In this document: positions 52,480 to 57,210 of the stretch, piece by piece | Layout: every line of letters starts with the position of its first letter | Position numbering within the stretch: position 1 is the stretch's first letter | Notes under the pieces: generated by a model | Databases searched by the model: none | Seen by the model: the letters and a program-made list of their open reading frames with translations, nothing else | What the model was told of the DNA's origin: nothing | Translations under genes and position numbers: made by a program | Assembly (NCBI GenBank): GCA_949320185.1 | Contig: CASGHK010000049.1 | Coordinates: 1-57,210 of the forward strand | Direction of reading: 5' to 3' | Origin: an uncultured Methanomicrobiales archaeon | GTDB taxonomy: Archaea; Halobacteriota; Methanomicrobia; Methanomicrobiales; Methanospirillaceae | DNA: 57,210 nt

Positions 52480-53166
52480 TCACCTGATCGCGGCCATCGC
52501 CCTGAGGACGAGGTCTTCCTGGAGTTGCGCGGTCCTGTCCCCGCCGCAGACCATGCCACGGACGCCGATGATCTCGGGTCCGATACGCCGGAGCGCCGGA
52601 AGGTCATCGAAGACCAGGGAGCCGGCGAGGGCGACACCGAGACCGGCGTCATGGCCGACCTCAACGAATCGGGAGAGGGCGTCCTCGTCCATGAACTCGA
52701 AGGTGGAGCGCCCGTCTTTCTTCCCGGTATCGACCATCACGAGGTCCGCGCCGGCCTCGGCGGCGAGCGGGACGACCGTGAACGGGGAGACCGTGCCGAG
52801 CCGCTCGAAGTCGGAGTAGGCGGCGATGACGACCTTCTTCTCGGGATAGTTCTCTTTGACCGCTCGCACCACGGCCCTCGCCAGGCATGCCGCCTGGTCT
52901 TCCTGGGGGACCATGACCCCGCACTTGATATAGTCCGCGCCGGAGGCGGCGGCCCCCAGGGCGGTGAGGGCGGCGCCACCGGGCCTGTTGTCAAAGTCCC
53001 CGATCGCGGCCGAGATCGGCTTGTCGGTCATCTCCGAGATCGCCCGGATGACCCAGGGGAAGTTGGCGCCGAGCGACCCCTCCGCGGGCCTCTTGACATC
53101 GATGATGTCGGCGGCGCACGCAGACCGGGCCTCTTCAAGGCTGCTCGGACTGACAAGCAGTTGCAT
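52480..53166 (-). CDS. mfnB: (5-formylfuran-3-yl)methyl phosphate synthase, methanofuran biosynthesis
   Basis: MfnB makes the furan precursor of methanofuran from two triose phosphates. The 228-residue TIM-barrel protein has MQLLVSPSSLEEAR, the Lys-containing ADIIDVKRPAEGSLGANFPW, GGAALTALGAAASGADYIKC with the second active lysine, and MVDTGKKDGRSTFEFM. The ATG at 53166 is chosen over 53181 because homologues begin at MxLLVSP. Methanofuran is the first C1 carrier of the pathway that mch also serves. Confidence 0.95.
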   Translation of the reverse strand: MQLLVSPSSLEEARSACAADIIDVKRPAEGSLGANFPWVIRAISEMTDKPISAAIGDFDNRPGGAALTALGAAASGADYIKCGVMVPQEDQAACLARAVVRAVKENYPEKKVVIAAYSDFERLGTVSPFTVVPLAAEAGADLVMVDTGKKDGRSTFEFMDEDALSRFVEVGHDAGLGVALAGSLVFDDLPALRRIGPEIIGVRGMVCGGDRTAQLQEDLVLRAMAAIR

Positions 53167-53277
53167 AGAGCTGTTATACACCCACCCGTTAATAGGGGTT
53201 CCGAATAGGCCGGATGTTGAGGGCAGGGAGGAGGAAAAGGCTCTCTTCCTCGCGCACCAGATCGATCAGGGAGTTGC

Positions 53278-53949
53278 ATGAACCTGATCCTCGCCCTTGA
53301 CCTGAAAGGGGGGCTCGTCGTCCACGGGCGCTCCGGGGCCCGCGAGTCCTACCGTCCCCTCGACTGGGGTCTTTCGTCCACTGCAGAGCCGGCGGGCTAC
53401 CTTGCGGCCCTCAAGCCCCGCCACCTCTATATAGCCGACCTCGACCGGATCGGCGGCAAGGGTGACCACGCCCGGGAGATCGCTCTACTCGCAGACCGGG
53501 TCGAGACCTGCTACGTGGACGCGGGGTACCGGTCGGCTGACGAGTGCCGGAGCGTGGAGGGGTTCGTGCCTATCCTCGGTACCGAGACCGCAGGGGACGC
53601 ACTCGGCGACTGCCCGCGCGCGCTCCTCTCCCTGGACTGCCGGGATGGGCTCGCCACCCCCTGGAACGAAGATCCGGTCCGGTCTCTTGAAAGGCTCCAG
53701 GACCTCGCCTTCGCCGGCTACCTCGTGCTTGACATCAGTGCGGTCGGGACCGGGCGGGGCCTCGACGCGGGCCTGCTCGCGCGCCTCAGGAATGCCACGG
53801 AGCGGCCACTCCTCTACGGCGGGGGGGTCCGGACCGCCGCCGACCTCGAACTCCTCCGGGACGCGGGCTTCGAGGGAGCGATCGTCGCCACCGCGGTTCA
53901 CCGCGGGACCATCCCCCTCGACGCGATCAGGAGCGGCCGATGGTGCTGA
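53278..53949 (+). CDS. HisA-like TIM-barrel protein (COG1411-type), function unknown
   Basis: The 223-residue protein resembles ProFAR isomerase HisA but is shorter: LILALDLKGGLVVHG, YLAALKPRHLYIADLDRIGG, LVLDISAVGTGRG and LLYGGGVRTAADL. Phosphate-binding glycine loops are kept; the histidine-pathway catalytic pair is not obvious. It is divergent from mfnB, separated by 111 bases, so a role in C1-cofactor synthesis is possible. Its stop overlaps tmk by 10 bases. Confidence 0.8.
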   Translation: MNLILALDLKGGLVVHGRSGARESYRPLDWGLSSTAEPAGYLAALKPRHLYIADLDRIGGKGDHAREIALLADRVETCYVDAGYRSADECRSVEGFVPILGTETAGDALGDCPRALLSLDCRDGLATPWNEDPVRSLERLQDLAFAGYLVLDISAVGTGRGLDAGLLARLRNATERPLLYGGGVRTAADLELLRDAGFEGAIVATAVHRGTIPLDAIRSGRWC

Positions 53950-54563
53950 TCACCCTCGAGGGGATCGACGGAACGGGCAAGACGACGCTGATGACTCACC
54001 TCCAGCACCGGCTCGCCGACCTGGAGCCGGTCTTCACGCGCGAGCCGACGACGTCCTGGACCGGGCGCGCGGTCCGGCGCGGCATCGCCGAGGAGATCGA
54101 GCCGGTCGCCGAGGCGCTCCTCTTCGCCGCAGACCATGCCGCCCACCTCGCGTCCATCGTCCGCCCGGCTCTCGCCGAGGGACGCCCTGTCATCTCGGAC
54201 CGGTACTCGGACTCGCGCTACGCCTACCAGTCGGTGGTCCTCGAAGGTCTCCTCCGCGACCCGATGGGGTGGCTCCGCGACGTCCACGCCGCCTGGACCG
54301 TGCCTCCCGATCAGACCTACCTCCTCGTCCTCCCTATCGACCAGGCGGTGCGCCGTCTCGGGGGAAAGCACCGTCGCCGCGAACACTTCGAGCAGGAGGA
54401 GGTGCTCCGGCGGGTACAGGAGGCCTACATGACACTCGCCGAGGCAGAACCCTGGCGGTTCGTCCTGGTGGACGCGACAAAAGAGAAGAGGGAGGTCGCC
54501 GGCTTCGTCGAGGCAGGGATCAGGGAGACCGTCGAACGGTCACGAGCACGTCGCCGACCGTGA
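53940..54563 (+). CDS. tmk: thymidylate kinase
   Basis: Tmk phosphorylates dTMP to dTDP with ATP. The 207-residue protein has P-loop [12 protein letters not shown] (residues about 7-18), the FTREPTTS dTMP-binding motif, [11 protein letters not shown] and the lid region [13 protein letters not shown]. Length is usual. It overlaps the HisA-like gene by 10 bases and converges with valS, sharing 44 bases. Confidence 0.95.
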   Translation: MVLITLEGIDGTGKTTLMTHLQHRLADLEPVFTREPTTSWTGRAVRRGIAEEIEPVAEALLFAADHAAHLASIVRPALAEGRPVISDRYSDSRYAYQSVVLEGLLRDPMGWLRDVHAAWTVPPDQTYLLVLPIDQAVRRLGGKHRRREHFEQEEVLRRVQEAYMTLAEAEPWRFVLVDATKEKREVAGFVEAGIRETVERSRARRRP

Positions 54564-57117
54564 CCACGTCCACCTGCTCTCCCCCCACGAGCGTGGCGTA
54601 GACCGGCGCGAACGCTCCCTCGGGGACCGGCACATCGACACCGTTCACGACAACCGAGGAGACCGGGGATGCGAGCACCTCCTTCGGGAGCGCTTTTACA
54701 GCGTCCATAAAGGCCGCCGCATCCTTCCGGAGGTTCTTTCCGACCACCGCTTTGTCGAACTTTACGTCCACGAGCTCGCGCGACATGCCCTGGGTCCCGA
54801 CCTGCCAGTGCACGATGGCGTTCAGGGCGCGGCCCGCGTCTCCGCCGTCATCGATCGCACGCGGGGCCATCACCGTCACCTCGCCGAGGGGGGCGTTCAG
54901 GGCCATGCCCTGCTCGTGCTTGAACCGCCGGAGCTCGGCGACGATCCGGGCGACCACCTCCCCGTCCCCGAGCGCCAGGGGGTCGTCGAAGGTGAAGTCG
55001 GGCCAGGACTGGGCATGGACCGAACCCCGCCCGAGCTGCGAGAAGACCTCCTCGGCGAATGACGGGATGAACGGGGCGAGGAGCCGGCAGAGAACGTCGA
55101 GGGTCGTGTCGAGCGTGCGGACAGCGCCGGCACGCCCCTCGCCCTCGCCGTAGAGCCGACCCTTGACCAGCTCGATATACTCGTCGGCGAGCACCTCCCA
55201 CGCGAACTCCCGGATCGCCTTGAGGCCGCGGTCGAACTGGTACCCCTCCATCGCCTCCGTCACCTCGGCGACACAGGCCGAGAGCCGGGCGAGCAGCCAG
55301 CGGTCCGCGAGAAGGCCCATCGCGGCGGACTCGTCGACACCGCCTTTCCGGAGCTGGAGGAGCGAGAACCGGGCAATATTCCAGAGCTTGGTCTGGAACC
55401 GCGAGGCGGCGACCACGTCGTTCCAGTTGAACTGGATGTCCGAGCCCGTCGCCGCGCCGGCAGCGGCCCACTGGCGAAGGGCATCGGCCCCGTACTTGCC
55501 CAGTATCTCCTCGGGGGCGATAATGTTGCCGCGGGACTTGGACATCTTGAACCCATCCTCGCCGAGGACCATGCCGTTGACCAGGATCTGCTCCCAGGGC
55601 TTCTCGCCGGTCAGGGCGAGCGAGCGCAGGATCGTGTAGAAGGCCCAGGTCCGGATGATGTCGTGGCCCTGAGGACGGATCTGCGCCGGGAAGAGGGGAG
55701 GGCGCGGGGCGATGCCGTCCCAGCCGGTCACGTTCAGGACCGAGATCGACGAGTCCATCCAGGTGTCGAGGACGTCGGTCTCGCCCTCGAACCTTGTGGA
55801 GCCGCAGGCCGGGCAGGGCACCTTCGGCTGGTCCCGTGTCGGGTCGATCGGCAGGTCGGTGACGCTGGGGAGGACCATCTCGCCGCAATCCCGGCAGAAC
55901 CAGACGGGGATCGGAGTCGCGAAGATCCGCTGACGCGAGATGCACCAGTCCCACTCCATCTTGCCGACCCAGTCCTCCATCCGGAGGAGCATGTGATCCG
56001 GGACCCAGCGGAGCTCACGGGCCGCAGCGAGGATGGCCTTCGGGTCGACCCGGACGAACCACTGCCGTTCTGAGAGGATCTCGATCGGGGTCTTGCAGCG
56101 CCAGCAGGTCCCGACCCGCTGCTCCAGGGGCTCCTGCCGCTTCAGGATACCGGCGTCGGCCATCGCACCCAGTATCGCCTCGCGGCATTCGGGCGCGGTC
56201 ATCCCCTCGTACTCGCCGGCGAGGGCAGTCATGTGCCCTGTCGAGTCGATGGCAGGGCGCAGATCGAGGTCGTGGGTCTTCCACCAGACGACGTCCTGCT
56301 TGTCGCCGAACGTGCAGATCATCACGGCCCCCGAACCGAAGGCGGGGTCGACGGCCTCGTCCCGGATCACCGGGACGTCGTGGCCGAAGAGCGGGACGCG
56401 GAGCGTGCGGTTAGCAAGGGGCGTGTACCGCTCGTCCTCGGGGTGGACGGCGACGGCGACGCAGGCGGCGAGGAGCTCGGGACGCGATGTCGCGATCTCG
56501 ACCCCATCGAAGTCGAAGAAGTTGAGCTTCGTCGTCCTGCCCTCGTACTGCACCTCGGCGAACGCGATCGCGGTCTCGCAGCGGGTACAGAAGTTGACCG
56601 GGTGCTCCGAGCGGTAGATGTACCCCTCTCGGAGCATCCGGAGGAACGATGCCTGGGTCTTCCGGTAGTAGGCCGGCTGCATCGTGACGTACTCGTTGGA
56701 CCAGTCGATCGAGAAGGCCATACGCCGCATGGTCCGGCGCATCAGGTCAATGTTCTTCTCCGTCAGTTCGCGGCAGAGCCGCCGGAACTCCTCGCGCGGC
56801 ACGTCGTTCTTGGTGATCCCCTGCTGCTCCTCGACCTTCACCTCGGTCGGAAGGCCGTGGCAGTCCCATCCCTGGGGGAACATTACGTTGAAGCCCTGCA
56901 TGCGCTTGAACCGGGCGAAGAAGTCGATATAGCACCAGTTCAGCGCATTGCCGATATGGAAGTTGCCGGTCGGGTACGGGGGCGGCGTGTCGATGATGAA
57001 CCGGGGCCGGTCCGAGTCCCGGGAGAAGTAATGGTCCTCATCGCGCCAGTGCGCCTGCCACCGCTCCTCGACGGCGCACGCGTCGTAGGCCTTGGGCAGT
57101 TCGGGATGGATCGACAT
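54520..57117 (-). CDS. valS: valyl-tRNA synthetase
   Basis: This class I synthetase charges tRNA-Val. The 865-residue protein has the HIGH motif as FHIGNALNW within [11 protein letters not shown], an editing domain (about residues 170-330), and zinc-knuckle cysteines (CTRCE, CWRCKTP, CRDCG, CPACGS). KMSKSRGN (about 540) and the anticodon-binding helical domain follow. The C-terminal coiled coil of some bacterial enzymes is absent, normal for archaea. The 3' end overlaps tmk on the other strand. Confidence 0.96.
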   Translation of the reverse strand: MSIHPELPKAYDACAVEERWQAHWRDEDHYFSRDSDRPRFIIDTPPPYPTGNFHIGNALNWCYIDFFARFKRMQGFNVMFPQGWDCHGLPTEVKVEEQQGITKNDVPREEFRRLCRELTEKNIDLMRRTMRRMAFSIDWSNEYVTMQPAYYRKTQASFLRMLREGYIYRSEHPVNFCTRCETAIAFAEVQYEGRTTKLNFFDFDGVEIATSRPELLAACVAVAVHPEDERYTPLANRTLRVPLFGHDVPVIRDEAVDPAFGSGAVMICTFGDKQDVVWWKTHDLDLRPAIDSTGHMTALAGEYEGMTAPECREAILGAMADAGILKRQEPLEQRVGTCWRCKTPIEILSERQWFVRVDPKAILAAARELRWVPDHMLLRMEDWVGKMEWDWCISRQRIFATPIPVWFCRDCGEMVLPSVTDLPIDPTRDQPKVPCPACGSTRFEGETDVLDTWMDSSISVLNVTGWDGIAPRPPLFPAQIRPQGHDIIRTWAFYTILRSLALTGEKPWEQILVNGMVLGEDGFKMSKSRGNIIAPEEILGKYGADALRQWAAAGAATGSDIQFNWNDVVAASRFQTKLWNIARFSLLQLRKGGVDESAAMGLLADRWLLARLSACVAEVTEAMEGYQFDRGLKAIREFAWEVLADEYIELVKGRLYGEGEGRAGAVRTLDTTLDVLCRLLAPFIPSFAEEVFSQLGRGSVHAQSWPDFTFDDPLALGDGEVVARIVAELRRFKHEQGMALNAPLGEVTVMAPRAIDDGGDAGRALNAIVHWQVGTQGMSRELVDVKFDKAVVGKNLRKDAAAFMDAVKALPKEVLASPVSSVVVNGVDVPVPEGAFAPVYATLVGGEQVDVVTVGDVLVTVRRSP

Positions 57118-57210
57118 CGGAAGAGATCTTGCCGCTCTATCGACATTACAGTATCGAAGCCGGGAACCGAAGTTTCTTCATAATCCGGCGCGAATCATTG
57201 GAGAATGATG

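Noticed and set aside
1-57210. CRISPR array or rRNA operon
   Set aside because: No regularly spaced direct repeats and no rRNA-like sequence were noticed anywhere in the window.

Overview
The window reads as a chromosomal segment of a GC-rich methanogenic archaeon, most likely a member of Methanomicrobiales (Methanoculleus or a relative). This rests on mch (methenyl-tetrahydromethanopterin cyclohydrolase), methanogenesis marker protein 12, the methanofuran gene mfnB, a four-subunit pyruvate:ferredoxin oxidoreductase, transcription factor E, the archaeal tRNA methylase Trm56, an Orc1/Cdc6 initiator, archaeal-type ApgM, and promoters with short TATA-like boxes. The genus is inferred; no species can be fixed from the sequence alone.

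Left part (1-17.3 kb). The window opens inside an IS1595-type element and continues with a multi-PAS histidine kinase. A second, different IS1595/ISXO2-type element follows and has cut the 3' end off a MinD/Mrp-type ATPase with ferredoxin inserts. That ATPase forms an operon with a full-length paralogue and a NifX-like protein. Next come an SLC13-type permease and a tRNA-Leu(GAG). A tightly overlapping five-gene operon then encodes a winged-helix protein, Trm56, an ATP-grasp enzyme, TFE and an HD-domain protein. A molybdenum-storage-like amino-acid-kinase protein sits behind a repeat-rich divergent promoter. A DUF2178 membrane protein/XRE regulator pair precedes a three-gene MacB-like ABC operon that starts directly after a perfect 8+8 bp palindrome.

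Middle part (17.6-29.7 kb). A small three-gene cluster is the most unusual part of the window. It encodes a caspase-like (clan CD) protein with a visible His-Gly / Ser-Cys pair, a 75-residue free-standing copy of that protein's own C-terminal domain, and a short proline-rich protein. Two nested inverted repeats precede the cluster, one of which encloses the ribosome binding site. It is followed by an acetate-transporter-like / soluble chemoreceptor / CheW operon, porCDAB, methanogenesis marker 12, a sugar epimerase and ApgM.

Accessory island (about 30-46 kb). It starts with an intact IS1595-type element flanked by an exact 8-bp target duplication. Next are an AT-rich pair (a cysteine synthase and a two-TM membrane protein of unknown function), a broken ISH3-like transposase and the ruined end of a dockerin-like surface protein. 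A divergent B-family DNA polymerase with altered exonuclease and motif C residues follows. After it come remnants of a BREX phage-defence locus (a BrxL fragment and a truncated PglX) enclosing an ADP-ribosylglycohydrolase gene broken by one amber codon. Two orphan genes, a degraded stretch and a UvrD-type helicase fused to a Fe-S PD-(D/E)XK nuclease close the island.

Right part (46.7-57.2 kb). This is core genome: a linker/zinc-ribbon protein beside Orc1/Cdc6, mch, an Hsp20-like/ArsR-type pair, guaB, mfnB, a HisA-like TIM barrel, tmk and valS. All function calls come from reading the translated sequence; no database search was possible.
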